This document shows, piece after piece, positions 41,284-52,940 of a stretch of DNA of 64,000 nucleotides. Origin of the DNA: Pomphorhynchus laevis (taxonomy: Eukaryota > Acanthocephala > Palaeacanthocephala > Echinorhynchida > Pomphorhynchidae); contig WNNJ02000520.1 in assembly GCA_012934845.2 (NCBI GenBank), positions 36,433-100,432 on the forward strand. Direction: 5' to 3'. Within the stretch, counting starts at the first letter, position 1, and the number at the start of each line of letters is the position of its first letter. The notes below the pieces were generated by a model. The model made no database searches. It was not told where the DNA came from and saw only the letters and a program-made list of their open reading frames with translations. Both the position numbers and the translations under genes were made by a program.

Positions 41284-44200
41284 AATATATGCAGTGTCAG
41301 CAAATCAATTGTAAATTTCATATTTTTGAAAAAACATATCAACACATTATTTCGAAAATAATTACTTACAACTATACTAGCATAAACCTTGACGTTTTAC
41401 AAACTACTATTTTATTTACAAAAATGTGTAGTGTACAAGTAATTTCGGAGCTATCAAACGATAGCAGCAAAAATCATTCAAAAATCAACGATAATCCTAC
41501 AAAAAATGACAAATTAAAGGTAAATCTAACTACAGATCCAAGTAACAAGGTTAATAATTTTTCTATGGTCTCAGGTGATGGGGAGGTGCTTCCCCTCATT
41601 CCTAAATTAAAGAATTTGCTGATAATTAAAGTTAAGAAACCGATTGAAAAACACGATCTCTACAACAAATTTTTGAGATCCTTCACCAAACAGTTTCAGA
41701 ACAGGGTTCTATTTAACTCTGTTAGGTTACACCCTGCGGAGGTGAAGATCTCTTTTGTCTCGAATGACCTTGCCGCAAACTACATGGAGTACTTCTCCGC
41801 CAATTTAGCTGAATATGGTGAAATTTCATCCAAGCCTATCCTAGCATCGCTAAAAGTTTCAAATCTTCCCTGTTCAATGGAAGAAGAAGATATACGTTCT
41901 TTTATGGCAAAATTCAAGGTCACCAATCTGAGGTCAATCCGGGGTAGGGACAAGAACCCTATCTCGGTTGGCTTTTGCAATGCTCCCGTAAATATTGCTG
42001 AATCCTTGTCTATATCTACGTCGAATCCCTTTATGGGTTTCAATATTAAATTCACGATCACAGAGAGGGATGATCTGACCTATCCCCACTGCAGTCGATG
42101 TCACAAATGGGGACACTGGGCCTCCAGCTGCAGCGGGACCCTTCGTGTGGGGTCTGTAGCTCCACGTATGAATGACGCTGACATTCTACGGATTATCGAC
42201 TTAAAGACTTCGAATGCTCTTCGGCATATGGAGGAGTTAGTACGCTCTATCCTAACTGTTATCGGGCTAATCCTGTGATTCCTGTTTCCTCGGTTCCGGA
42301 GTCGAAAAAGAGAGGGGCTTAAGCCCATGCCGTCCCCCGTTCAAGATTGGGAAGCTAATCCAACAGAAGACTAATAGGGGAAATGAAGATACTGCCCAGG
42401 GGCAAGTACCTTCCTTGGATGGGCTAGTGGTGGGAAGGGCAACCTTCCTGCACCTAGCTTTGTTTAGGTAGGCAATCCCCCATCCAACTAATCCATCACA
42501 ATGCAGAGTACTCGTGAATCTTTTTCACTGAGTATCCTTCAGTGGAACTCGGGAGGTGCTTCCGCCCTTAGACTTCTATCTGGTAGAGATGCAGATGTTA
42601 TAGTCCTTCAGGAGACGCGGTCTATCCGTCTCCCCCAGGACATTACTCGATTTATCCCAAAGCATATCTGTTCCCACTATACTCAGTACATAACCCCACC
42701 TCACTCCTCTTCATCTCAAGGACTCTTGACCTTAGTTAAGTGCTCCTTAAGGTCCTCCCTCCTATTAAACTACTCATGTCCAGCCCTTTCTTGTTTAGTA
42801 GTTTCACTCAGTAAGAACGATAAACGCATAAGTCTAGCCAATGTCTACATCCGTCCAAGGGAAATTCACGAGAACCGTGACCTCCTCGATAGTATTATTG
42901 ACAGCGGTTATGACATGATACTTGGAGATTTCAACGACAGAACTGGTCGTTGGATCAATGCAGCACTTCGCAGAGCTAGGAACGGTTATCTTATTCACAA
43001 ACCCCCGTCACCTACCTTTCATTGCATATCAACAAATTCTATCCTCGACATTTTACTACTTTACTCGAGGTGGTTGTTAAAACTCTTCTGCACGGAACAG
43101 TCGCGCCAGCAATTGTCCACATCTCATGACCTAATTCGTTGGAGGATTGAGGAAGATATGTTGCTTCGAAGGAGGTTTCACTTTGATCCGATCAGAGTGG
43201 CCCTCTTTCAAGCGGCTATCCAACTCTTTCCCTTAATAGAAAATGAGAGTTTGACCAAATTTAATACCTACCTCTTTTCGCAAGCTACCGCGATTCTATC
43301 GACTACCTATAAAGGTCGTATATACAATCCCACTCCGACGAAACTCAAGGTCCTAGCAAAATTACTGAACCTCCCTAATCTCTCTGCTTCCGCCAAACAG
43401 GCCCTCTCGAATGAATACTGGAGCACTAGATACAGGTTCCAGCTGAGTAGGGATAGGACGAGTATCGCTCGCCTTAATCCTTCTCAGTCTTCCTTTTGGA
43501 AGATTTTCAAGAAGGAGAAGTTTGTTTGCTGGAAGGATAGAGCATTGGGTTGGATAGGGAATGTAGGCCTTGATAAAGTTTTGGAGGAGTCACTAGCCCT
43601 ACACAACTATGGAGCCACTCTATCACCTCAACCAATCCCGCCTTGGTGTAACTTCAGGAGTAGGGATCTATCTGTTACGGATATCCTTAACTCCTGGGGT
43701 CCACTCCCGGGCATCTCCAAATCCGTCGTTCCACTTTCTTCTCGGGTCTGTCAGCTTTTGACAGCTGATCAGAGAAGAGAGGTGGCCGTCACAATGCTTT
43801 TAGCCTCCCCATCCGATGTAGCAGGCATCAATATTAGTAAGTGTGTTTTTCTTCCTAAGAAAAAATCCTGCTCATGCCCTAAAGATCTGCGACACATTTC
43901 GATTCAAAATGCCCTCGTGTCGATTTACGAAAAAGCGCTTGCGCGTAAAATCTGCGACCATTTAAGTAGACATAATTTGATCCCTCCAGGTTTTCATGGG
44001 TTCGTCAAAGGTCGCTCGGTCCATTCAGTAGTTGGTGAGTTGGAGCAGTTTTGTCGGGATAATAGCCATCGTCTAGTTGTGGCTTTTTTCCTTGACTTTT
44101 CTGATGCATTTGACCGCATCTCCATTCCTTTTGTGATCTCTTCACTCAGGTCCCTCGGGTTGCCTGCGAGAATTGTGAACAGAGTGGAGATCCTGTTGTT

Positions 44201-44780
44201 TACCAAGCGATTTTACTACGAAGACGACCCTGATGCGCGTCAGTTCTACCCTATTACGGGTGTACCTCAAGGATCTCCACTTTCTCCTATCTTATATCTT
44301 GCTGCCTCTATTAAACTATTCAAAATATTTAAACGTAAACAACGTCTTGTGGTGTTCGCTGATGACACCACAGTCCTGTTCACTGGACACAGGTGTAAAG
44401 ACGTAGTCTCTGACATCACCCGTTTCTTTTTAAGATTAAAAGATCAGTTACCCATATCCAATCTTATTTTAAACTCAGCAAAATCGCAGGTGGTCGTCTT
44501 TCATGGCACACCTGCTACAAAGCAAAAACTTAAGAGATTAGCACTCTCTGCGCTCTCCTCCATATTTGCCTCTGAACCACTTCCCACCTTCACAAGTCGA
44601 GTAAAATACCTAGGGTTCACCGTTACGGTGGACTGGTCGGCCAAAGCTGACCTGGATAGACTCAAACGTATCTTGAAGAAAGCTAGGTGGGCCCTGAAAC
44701 GGGCTCAGCAACCGTCATTGAAAGGGAAAACCCAGGTGCGCCTTTGGGGTACCTGGGCTATCTCGGGATTAATCCCGAGA
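41284..44780 (+). mobile_element. LINE C, best-preserved unit; 5' complete, 3' lost
   Basis: The unit begins directly after the target word gaatatatg with a 5' UTR of about 140 bp. ORF1 (41424-42278) and ORF2 (42501-44852) are both open. The 3' end present in the sister units (SRGRPPEQRL and the 3' UTR) is missing. Instead ORF2 runs through a fold-back joint (44760-44781) into flanking sequence. The clade is most like Jockey-superfamily LINEs with CCHC ORF1 and no RNase H, but exact placement needs a tree. Confidence 0.85.
41424..42278 (+). CDS. LINE C ORF1 protein, shortened zinc-knuckle region (284 aa)
   Basis: The start MCSVQVISEL is chosen because the LINE fragment at 17539 shows the same start after its leader; the frame is open further upstream. 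Residues about 60-160 hold the conserved KKPIEKHDLYNKFLRSFTKQF and SKPILASLKVSNLP blocks. NPFMGFNIKFTITE leads to one CCHC knuckle, CSRCHKWGHWASSC. Sister units carry two more knuckles (CGMC and CANCGGEHPAWSKKC types). These are missing here, apparently by a deletion that joins CSGTLRVG to SVAPRMNDAD without loss of frame. ORF1 binds the element RNA, and losing two knuckles may weaken that. Confidence 0.75.
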   Translation: MCSVQVISELSNDSSKNHSKINDNPTKNDKLKVNLTTDPSNKVNNFSMVSGDGEVLPLIPKLKNLLIIKVKKPIEKHDLYNKFLRSFTKQFQNRVLFNSVRLHPAEVKISFVSNDLAANYMEYFSANLAEYGEISSKPILASLKVSNLPCSMEEEDIRSFMAKFKVTNLRSIRGRDKNPISVGFCNAPVNIAESLSISTSNPFMGFNIKFTITERDDLTYPHCSRCHKWGHWASSCSGTLRVGSVAPRMNDADILRIIDLKTSNALRHMEELVRSILTVIGLIL

Positions 44781-44852
44781 TACACTCAGACTATACACCT
44801 AGACATTCAACAATGTCATTTTTCGATTATTTATCTCGTGTTTGTTTATTAA
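42501..44852 (+). CDS. LINE C ORF2: AP endonuclease and reverse transcriptase (783 aa)
   Basis: Open from MQSTRESFSLSILQWNSGGA. Endonuclease marks are NSGG (16-19), LQETRS with E38, LGDFNDRTGRW (141-151), NSILDILLL (179-187) and TSHDLIRWRI (207-216). The connector (SFWKIFKKEKFVCWKDRA) precedes the RT. The RT has KDLRHISIQNALVSIYEKAL (461-480), FHGFVKGRSVHS, FFLDFSDAFDRIS (529-541), GVPQGSPLSPILY (587-599) and FADDTTVLF (619-627). All sister units read LRPISI where this one has LRHISI, a change at a conserved proline. The last 25 or so residues are read from flanking DNA after a fold-back joint, so the normal C terminus is lost. No RNase H domain is present. Confidence 0.8.
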   Translation: MQSTRESFSLSILQWNSGGASALRLLSGRDADVIVLQETRSIRLPQDITRFIPKHICSHYTQYITPPHSSSSQGLLTLVKCSLRSSLLLNYSCPALSCLVVSLSKNDKRISLANVYIRPREIHENRDLLDSIIDSGYDMILGDFNDRTGRWINAALRRARNGYLIHKPPSPTFHCISTNSILDILLLYSRWLLKLFCTEQSRQQLSTSHDLIRWRIEEDMLLRRRFHFDPIRVALFQAAIQLFPLIENESLTKFNTYLFSQATAILSTTYKGRIYNPTPTKLKVLAKLLNLPNLSASAKQALSNEYWSTRYRFQLSRDRTSIARLNPSQSSFWKIFKKEKFVCWKDRALGWIGNVGLDKVLEESLALHNYGATLSPQPIPPWCNFRSRDLSVTDILNSWGPLPGISKSVVPLSSRVCQLLTADQRREVAVTMLLASPSDVAGINISKCVFLPKKKSCSCPKDLRHISIQNALVSIYEKALARKICDHLSRHNLIPPGFHGFVKGRSVHSVVGELEQFCRDNSHRLVVAFFLDFSDAFDRISIPFVISSLRSLGLPARIVNRVEILLFTKRFYYEDDPDARQFYPITGVPQGSPLSPILYLAASIKLFKIFKRKQRLVVFADDTTVLFTGHRCKDVVSDITRFFLRLKDQLPISNLILNSAKSQVVVFHGTPATKQKLKRLALSALSSIFASEPLPTFTSRVKYLGFTVTVDWSAKADLDRLKRILKKARWALKRAQQPSLKGKTQVRLWGTWAISGLIPRYTQTIHLDIQQCHFSIIYLVFVY

Positions 44853-45438
44853 GAAAATTATTTATTTATGAATTAATTATTCATAAATTAATTATTTATT
44901 TAATGTCATATATTTTTTGATTAAAAACCTTTGTGTTCTTTAACGAAAAGTTGTTGTTCCGACGTGTGATATTTATCTATTTTGTTAAAGAATGTTCATT
45001 TATTTGCACTAAATGTTTCATCCAATAGCTATATAGTTGCGTAACATGATGATATGTAATTCTTTACGTATTGCATTAATTTATTTTCATGTTTGATATA
45101 TCCTGGGCTACAACATCGATACGGAAGTCGTCTACGTAAGACTTTTTACCTTTTAAATTCTAAAAAGGCTTTTAGCGCAGGCATTTGCGTAATATTTCCT
45201 GAGCTACAACATATTTGATATTTGTAATAAATTCTAGTACAAAGAGAATTTAGATTTTTATTTAAGCAGCAATCACGTTAATATTTAGATAATAAATATT
45301 AAAATTCGTTTTCCATTTATTGATGGCGATTTTAGCAATTGCCATCAATTGCTAACAATTTAATATTCAGGTTCAGAAGTCGAACAAATACATATCACGT
45401 TCATATAGTTATTAATCTTTTTGCCATATTCAACTGTA
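44340..45438 (+). repeat. Direct repeat: end of LINE C plus flank, copy 2
   Basis: Partner of 40200-41283. It stops at ttcaactgtact, about 22 bases short of the array target, where LINE D begins inside its ORF1. Confidence 0.85.
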
Positions 45439-45450
45439 CTCAATTTTAAG

Positions 45451-46453
45451 TTCAACTACCGACCAAGTGAGTAATTTTTCACTTGTTTCTAACTTTATGG
45501 GGGAACTCCCCCTATTAAAAAACTGCAAAATTTAACAATAATCACTTCTACTAAACCAGTTGAACGCCATCACATGTTCAATATTTTTCTACGAAAATTC
45601 ACTCTTGACTACCCTGGAAGGGTATTATTCAACAACATTAAAATTCATAATAACTCTATCAGAATCTCATTTGCAACACATGACTTGATGGTTGCTTATA
45701 ATAAATTCTTTGATAAGTTCCTGACCCAATCGGGGACGCTGGAGCTTAAGCCTATACAGGCTACTCTCAAAATTAATAATTTTCCGTCATTCCTCGAACG
45801 TTCTGATTTGGATCACCTGAAAATTCTCTTCAAACTAGGCTCGATCAGGCCTCTTAAGTCTAAGTCTGGTGTGGCGCTACCTGTTGCATTTGCCTCCTGT
45901 GACTTGGAATATGGACTTACGCTATGCTCCTACGCTGTTAACCCCTTTATGGGATATAATTTACGATTCACTTTAATAGATTCAAATAACATTACCTTCC
46001 CGCATTGCAACAACTGCCTCAAGGGGGCATTGGGCCTCCACTTGCAAGGATGAAAAGCGATGTGGTGTTTGCATGAAGGCCTGTCCTTCCTTGCTGAACG
46101 ACGTCAAATGTACCGAAATCACTGTATGCAGCAATTGTGGCGGTGACAACCCAGCGTGGTCTCGCTGTTGTCGCTCATTCAAAGAGTATCGTAACAGGCA
46201 CACCTCTGCCTCTTCTTCCGGAATTCAATCCTATTCTAAAGTTGACTCGGATTCAATCTCAAACGAAAGAAGTTCCGATAAAGACATCCTCTTTCTATTG
46301 GATAACACAAAAAAGATTATCTTCTCACAACTGCAACAAATACTATCTCCACTGCTGGGTGCTTTCCTGGCAGCTCCGTCTACTCCGGCAGATGTGGTAG
46401 TCCCCAAATCAAAGAAGCGGGCCGCGTCCGCCCGGACCATCCCCCCCCATTAA
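45451..46453 (+). pseudogene. LINE D ORF1 remnant
   Basis: The open stretch 45574-46053 carries FLRKFTLDYPGRVLFNN, ALPVAFASCDLEYGL and NPFMGYNLRFTLID and ends in the first zinc knuckle. There a run of five G replaces the bases that encode WG in sister units and shifts the frame. A second frame (46073-46453) continues with CSNCGGDNPAWSRCC and a hydrophilic tail ending in PKSKKRAAS. Confidence 0.75.
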
Positions 46454-46597
46454 AAATTGGGAAGCTTCTCTATGGCCTGGGAAATGAAGATATTGCCCAG
46501 GGAGTACTGACCCCTGATAGGGCTAGTGGTGAGAAGGGAACCTTCAAACTTTTGGCTCTGTCTAGGTTGGCTTCTTCCGTCCAACTAATCTATCACA

Positions 46598-48849
46598 ATG
46601 GTAAGTAAGCCCGAGCCTTTTTCACTGAATATTCTTCAGTGGAATTCGGGAAGTGCTTCTGCCATTAGGCTTCTATCTGGTAGAGACGCAGATCTTATAG
46701 TCCTTCAGGAGACGCGGTCTATTCGTCTCCCCCAGGACATTACTCGATTTATCCCTAAGCACATTTATACCCACTATACTCCGTACATAACCCCTCCTCA
46801 CTCCTCTTCATCTCAAGGACTCTTGACCTTAGTAAAATGCTCCTTAAGATCCTCCCTCATTTTAAACTACTCATGTCCAGTTCTGTCTTGTTTAGTAGTA
46901 TCACTCGTTAAGAACGGTAAACGCCTCAGTCTTGCCAACGTCTATATTCGTCCTGGAGATATTCACAAGAACCGTGACCTCCTGGATGGGATAATTGATG
47001 GAGGCTACGACATGGTACTAGGTGACTTCAACGACAGAACTGGTCGTTGGATTAATGCAGCACTCCGTAGAGCAAGGATCGACTAACTTATTCATAAACC
47101 ACCGTCACCCTCCTTTCATTGCACATCAACGAATTCTCTCCTAGACTTATTATTGCTCCATGAGAAGTGGTTGCTTAAACCCTTCTGCACAGAGCAATCG
47201 CGGTAACATCTGTCTACATTTCATGACCTGATTCGTTGGTGGATAGAAGAGGATTCCCTGCTTCGTAGAAGATTCCACTTTGATCCCATCAGAGTGGCTG
47301 CCTTCCAAGCAGCTATCCAACGCTTCCCCCGAATTGGCAATGAGAGTTTAACCGGATTTAATTCCTATCTCTCTTCGCAAGCAACCGCGTTACTCAGCCA
47401 TTCCATCTGAGTAAGGATAAGGCGAGTATTGCTCGTCTTAACCCTTCTCAGCCTTTTTTCTTGAAGATATTCAAGAAAGAGAAGTTTGTTTGTTGGAGGG
47501 ATAGAGCATCCGGGTGAATCGGAAGTATTGGTCTTGTTAGAGTTTTGGAGGAGTCACTATCCCTGCACAACTATGGAGCCACTCAATCACCGCTAACAAT
47601 CCCGCATTGTGGAGACTTCAGGAGTAGAGTTCTATTTGTTCCAGATATACTCAATGCCTGTGGGCCTCTTCCGGGCACCTCCAAAACCGTCGTTCCACTC
47701 TCTTCTCGAGTCTGTCAGCTTTTGACAGCCGATCAAAGAAGGGAGGTGGCCGTCACAATGCTATTAGCCACCCCATCCGATGTGGCCGGCATCAACATAA
47801 GTCGAAGAATTTTTATACCTAAGAAATATCCGGTCTTTTGTCCTAAAGACCTGCGGCCCATTTCGATTCAGAATTCCCTCGTATCGATCTACGAAAAAGT
47901 GCTTGCGCGTAGAATCCGCGATCATTTAAGTAGGCGTAACTTAATCCAACCTGGTTTCCATGTGTTTGTCAAAGGTCGCTCGGTCCATTCAGCAGTAGGT
48001 GAAGTGCATCCGTTCTGTCGGGAGAATAGCCATCAACTTGCTATGACTGTTTTCCTTGACTTTTCTGCTGCATTTGACCGCATCTCAATTCCGTTTGTTA
48101 TCTCTTCTCCCAGGTCCCTCGGGTTGCCTACGAGAATTGTTAACAGGGTGGAGGTACTGTTGTACACCAAGCGATTTTATTATGAAAACGGCCCTGATGC
48201 GCGTCAGTACTACCCTATTACGGGTGTGCCTCAAGGTTCCCCTCTTTCTCCTATCTTGTATCTTGCTGCCTCCATAAATCTCTTCAAAATATTTAAACAG
48301 CGTGATCAACGTCTAGTGGTGTACGCTGATGACACCACAGCCCTGTTCTCTGGACGCAGGTGTAAGGACGTAGTCTCTAACTTCAGCCGTTTTTTTTAAG
48401 ATTAAAAGACCAGTTACCCAGGTCTAAATCTTATTCTAAACTCGGCCAAATCGCAGGTTGTTGTCTTTCATGGCTCCCCTGCGACGAAGTAAAAGCTTAA
48501 GAGACTAGCACTCTCTGCTCTAGCCTCCTTATTTGCCTCTGATCCTCTCCCTACCTTCACAAGTCGAGTAAAATACCTGGGGTTCACCGTTTTGGTGAAC
48601 TGGTCGGCGAAAGCTGACCTGGATAGATTTAAACGTGTCCTGAAGAGAGCTAGTTGGGCTCTGAAACGGGTCAAGCATCTGTCGTTGAATGAGAAAACCC
48701 AGGTGCGCCTCTGGGGCACTTGGGCTATCTCGGGATTAGTCTTCTTCTCTAGAGGACGTCCCCCAGAGCAAAGACTAAGGTTTCTTAAGCCCCTCGTCTC
48801 TCGCTTACCCAACATAGTCCGCGATGAATGGTCTCTTCGGGGAAGGTGA
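46598..48849 (+). pseudogene. LINE D ORF2 remnant
   Basis: The start MVSKPEPFSLNILQWNSGSA and the nuclease block GDFNDRTGRWINAALRRARI are open to a stop at about 47086. The connector holds a deletion and stops. The RT piece 47545-48399 reads LRPISIQNSLVSIYEKVLA, FLDFSAAFDRIS, GVPQGSPLSPILY and YADDTTALF. The C-terminal piece (48592-48849) reads LWGTWAISGLVFFSRGRPPE. Confidence 0.8.
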
Positions 48850-49075
48850 AAGACCCAGGGTGGTTCGGTCGGAAAGCGGCGTGTTGGATTGGTTGGTGGG
48901 CTCAGATCCCTACGGATTTGAGGCCATAATTGTTGGAAGAAGAGAATTTGGTACAAAGGTCGGTAATGCTGATGATCTTCCGTTTTTGTCCTTACACTGA
49001 TTTTTGACTAACTACGTTTGCATGTTTTTTTGATTATATTAATAAAGTCCTTATTATTAATTGTAAATTTCGAAA

Positions 49076-50275
49076 ATGAGTAAATTTAGCATGTCGGAGC
49101 GTTCAAAGAACTCAATGAAAACTAATTTTCCTGCCAATGCAATAAACGAGGTATGTGGAGATTTAGCTTCTCTTGATTATATTCCGGAGGGTGAACCCCC
49201 CGGTACCAAAATTATTAACCTCGTGATTATCAGACTTTTGGTGCCTCTGGAAAGGCAGAACATGTTCAATGTTTTTTATAAGAGACTTTGCCGATCGATT
49301 TAAAAAAAGGATATTGTTCAATGCGATTAAATATTATGAATCTGAGATTAAAATCTCATTCTGCACTCCTGATCTGGCAATGTCGTACATCGACTACTTT
49401 AAAAAAGAGCATTCGGAACAAGGTATAATTGCTTCCAAACCAATCCTGGCAACAATAAAGATAAATAATATGCCCACATTCATTTCAGAAGAAGATATAT
49501 CAGCCCTAGAAACTGATAAAAAATTCTCTAACGTTCGCTTTATAAAAGGGATTAAAGGCTTCCCCAATCCCGTGGCGTTCTGCAATGCCCCGGTGGATGA
49601 AGCTCAAAAACTGTCGATTTCGACATATAATCCTTTTATGGGGTATAATTTGAAATTTTCAATAATCGAAACCGATTCACTAACGTACCCTCACTGCAAC
49701 AATTGTCATCAGTGGGGCATTGGTCCTCTGGCTGTTCTTTACCGCATAAGTGCGGCATGTGTGGTACAACTGCTACTCATCCTGAAAAGTGCGAATGTAA
49801 GCCATTTTGCGCAAACTGCGGTGGTGAGCACCCCGCATGGTCAAAAAAGTGTAAAATCTTTAAGGCGTACCAAAAGATACACAGGAGTGTGACAGCAAAA
49901 CCGACTAGCATTGTGGAAGCTGTCTCGTTTAACAAGAAAGATGACAGGATGCTATATACAGAAATCCTGAAACTCATTGAAATGCATCATCAGGCATCAA
50001 TGATTCAACTTGAAAAATTGGTCCAAAAATTGGTGGGTCAATTAGCGGAATCTTTCCATTCTCCTTCTGGGAAGACCAACAATATTAAGAAACCACCAAA
50101 ATCTAAGAAACGACACGGGTCAGCGCTAAGCATAGCCGCTCTGAAGCTTGCTCGGAAGGATTCTATATGGGCTATGGCTAACGAGGGAAATGAAGATATC
50201 GCCCGTGTGCAAGCGACTCCATTTGTCGTGACGGGAAGCGGTAAAGGCGACCTTCCCGCATCTAGTTGCGACTAG
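49076..50275 (+). pseudogene. LINE E ORF1 remnant with three zinc knuckles
   Basis: The start MSKFSMSERSKNSMKTN is followed by the conserved ERQNMFNVF, FADRFKKRILFNAIKYYE and NPFMGYNLKFSIIE blocks. The knuckles follow as CNNCHQWG, then CGMCGTTATHPEKC and CANCGGEHPAWSKKC in a second frame (49703-50275). The tail has KPPKSKKRHGSALS. Two frame changes are visible, one near 49280 and one in the first knuckle. Confidence 0.8.
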
Positions 50276-50309
50276 GTAGAGGGCGTCTTACTTCGGTAAC
50301 ACCTACGCA

Positions 50310-52660
50310 ATGGGAAGTAATCAAGGGCCTTTTTCACTGAATATCCTTCAGTGGAATCGGGAGGTGCTTCCACCCTTAGCCTTCCATCTGGTAGATATGC
50401 AGATGTTATAGTCCTTCAGGAGACGCGGTATATCCGTCTCCCCCAGGATATTACTCGATTTATCCCTAAGCACATCTACAACCACTTTACTCCTTACATA
50501 ACCCCCTCACTCCTCTTCATCTCAAGGTATTTTAACCCTAGTGAAAAGCTCCTTAAGATCATCCCTCCTTTTAAACTACTCTTGTCCAGCCCTATCTTGT
50601 TTGGCTATATCATTTTGTGAGAACGGTAAGCGTATAAGCATAGCCAATGTCTATATTCTGCCAGGAGAAATTCACAAGAATCGTGACCTCCTGGAACGAA
50701 TATTAGGGAGCGGAAATGACATGTTACTTGGTGACTTCAACGACAGAACTGGTCGTTGGATTAATGCAGCACTCCGCAGAGCAAGGATCGACTATCTTAT
50801 TCATAAACCACCTTCCCCACCTTTCATTGCTCTACAACAAATTCTCTACTCGACAAATTACTGCTACATAAGATGTGGTTGTTGAAACCCATTTGCACCG
50901 AGCAGTCGCGTCAACAACAGACCACCTCTCATGACCTAATTCGCTGGCGGCTAGAGGACGATACGTTGCTTAGAAGAAGGTTTCACTTTGACCCTATTAG
51001 AGTGGCCTTCTTTCAGGCAGCTATCCAGCTCTTCCCCTGAATTGAGAGTTTGACCGAATTTAATTCCTACCTCTCATCGCAAGCTACCGCGATCCTTTCG
51101 ACTACCTATAAAGGTCGAATATACAATCCTACTCCAACAAAGCTCAAATTCCTAGCTAAAATGTTACACCTTTCCAATCTCTCTGTTTCCGCCAGACAGA
51201 TCTTCGCGAATGAATATTGGAGCTCTAGATTTAGTCTCCAGCTGTGCAGGGATAGGGCAAGCATTGCTCACCTGAACCATTCTCAGGCTTCCTTCTGGAA
51301 GATATTCAAGAACGAGAAGTTTGTCTGCTGGAAGGATAGATCCTTGGTTTGGATTGGTAGCATAGGCCTTGACAAAGTTTAAGAGGAGTCACTTTCCTTA
51401 CATAATTATGGAGCCACTCAATCTCCCCAATCAATCTCGCCTTGGTGTGACTTCAGGAGTAGAGACTTATCTGTTACAGATATCCTCAACTCCTGGGGAT
51501 CACTTCCGGGCACCTCAAAATCCCACGCGCCACTCACCACTTGTGTCTGTCAGCTTTTGACATACAGTCAGAGAAAGGAGGTCGCCATCACAATGCTATT
51601 AGACTCCACGTCCGACATATCGGACATCAACATCAGCCATCGAGTTTTTCACCTAAGTAGAGATTAATCAGTTGTCCAAAAATCTGCGACCCATTTCGAT
51701 TCAAAACGCTTTCATATCCATCTACGAGAAAGCGCTTGCGCTTAGAATCCGCGTTCATTTATGTAGGCGTGTAATTTGATCCCACCGAGTTTTCATGGGT
51801 TTGTCAAAGGGCGCTCGGTCCATTCAGCAATTGGCGAAGTGCATCAGTTTTGTCAGGATAATAGTCATCAGCTTGTTGTGGCTGTTTTTCTTGATTTTTC
51901 AGCTGCATTTGACCGGATCTCCATTCCCTTCGTTATCTCCTCGCTTAGGCCCCACGGGTTGCCTGCGAGAATTGTTAACAGGCTGGAGATATTGTTGTAC
52001 ACCAAGCAGTTCTACTATGAAGACGACCCTGATGCGCGTCAGTTCTACCCTATTACATGTGTACCTCAAGGATCCTCACTTTCTCCTATCTTATATCTTG
52101 CTGCATCCAGTGTACTATTCAAGAATTTTAAACGTGATCAACATCTAGTGGTATATGCTTATGATACCACAGCCTTGTTCTCCGGACGCAGGTGCAAAGA
52201 TGTAATCTCTGACATCAGCCGTTTCTTTTTAAGATTAAAAGATCAGTTGTCACATCCAATCTTATTTTAAACTCCTCTAAATCGCAAGTGGTAGTCTTTA
52301 ATGGCGTTCCTGCCTCCAAAAAGAAACTTAAGAGACTATCACTCTCTGCACTCTCCTCCATTTTGCAGCATCAACCACTCCGTATCTTCACGAGTCGAGT
52401 AAAATATCTGGGGTTCACCGTTACAGTGAATTGGTCGGCGAAAGCTGACCTGGATAGACTTAAACGTAACCTGAAGAAAGCTAGGTGGGCTCTGAAATGG
52501 GCCGAACATCTGTCATTGATGGGATAACCCAAGTGCGCCTCTGGGGGTACTTGGGCTATCTCGGGATTAGTCTTCTTCTCACGAGGACGTCCATCAGAAC
52601 AAAGACTAAAATTTCTCAAGCTCCTCATCTCGAGATAACCAAGCATAGTCCGCTCCGATT
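50310..52660 (+). pseudogene. LINE E ORF2 remnant
   Basis: The ATG at 50310 begins MGSNQGPFSLNILQW and the frame shifts almost at once. Pieces carry GDFNDRTGRWINAALRRARI (50541-50885) and the connector (51050-51382). The RT is at 51776-52270 (FLDFSAAFDRIS, with YAYDTTALF in place of YADD) and the C-terminal block at 52288-52527. Many lesions are shared with LINE G. Confidence 0.75.
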
Positions 52661-52940
52661 AGATTCTTTGGGGGGGGGTGAGACCCCGGGTGGTTCAGTC
52701 GGAAGGCGGCGTGTTGGATCGGTTGGAGGGGGCTCAGATCCCCTTGGACCTGAGGCCATGAAAGAGAAAAGGAAGATGAAAAAAACGAAGGAAATTTTGT
52801 CATTTTTTTATTTAAGTTGGTTATGACCTACCTTTTTATATTTATTCTTGCATGCTATATTTTGGTGTATTTTGGTGTATTTAATAAAGTCTTTATTTAT
52901 TTATTTACAAACTATCATTCTTATCCGTCGGAGCATAAAA

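Larger units (their letters stand above)
45437..49057 (+). mobile_element. LINE D, 5'-truncated unit of the array
   Basis: The unit starts inside ORF1, about 250 bases in compared with its twin LINE F. It runs to a 3' UTR with attaataaagtccttattatt, directly followed by the LINE E leader. It shares with F the same major lesions, so these lesions predate the tandem duplication. Confidence 0.85.
49058..52907 (+). mobile_element. LINE E, unit of the array
   Basis: A complete-length but decayed unit. The short leader ttgtaaatttcgaaa lies directly behind the tail of D; ORF1 starts at 49076 and ORF2 at 50310. The 3' UTR ends in tttaataaagtctttatt followed by ATTT repeats. Its twin is LINE G, but the 3' UTRs of E and G are different. 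Confidence 0.85.
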
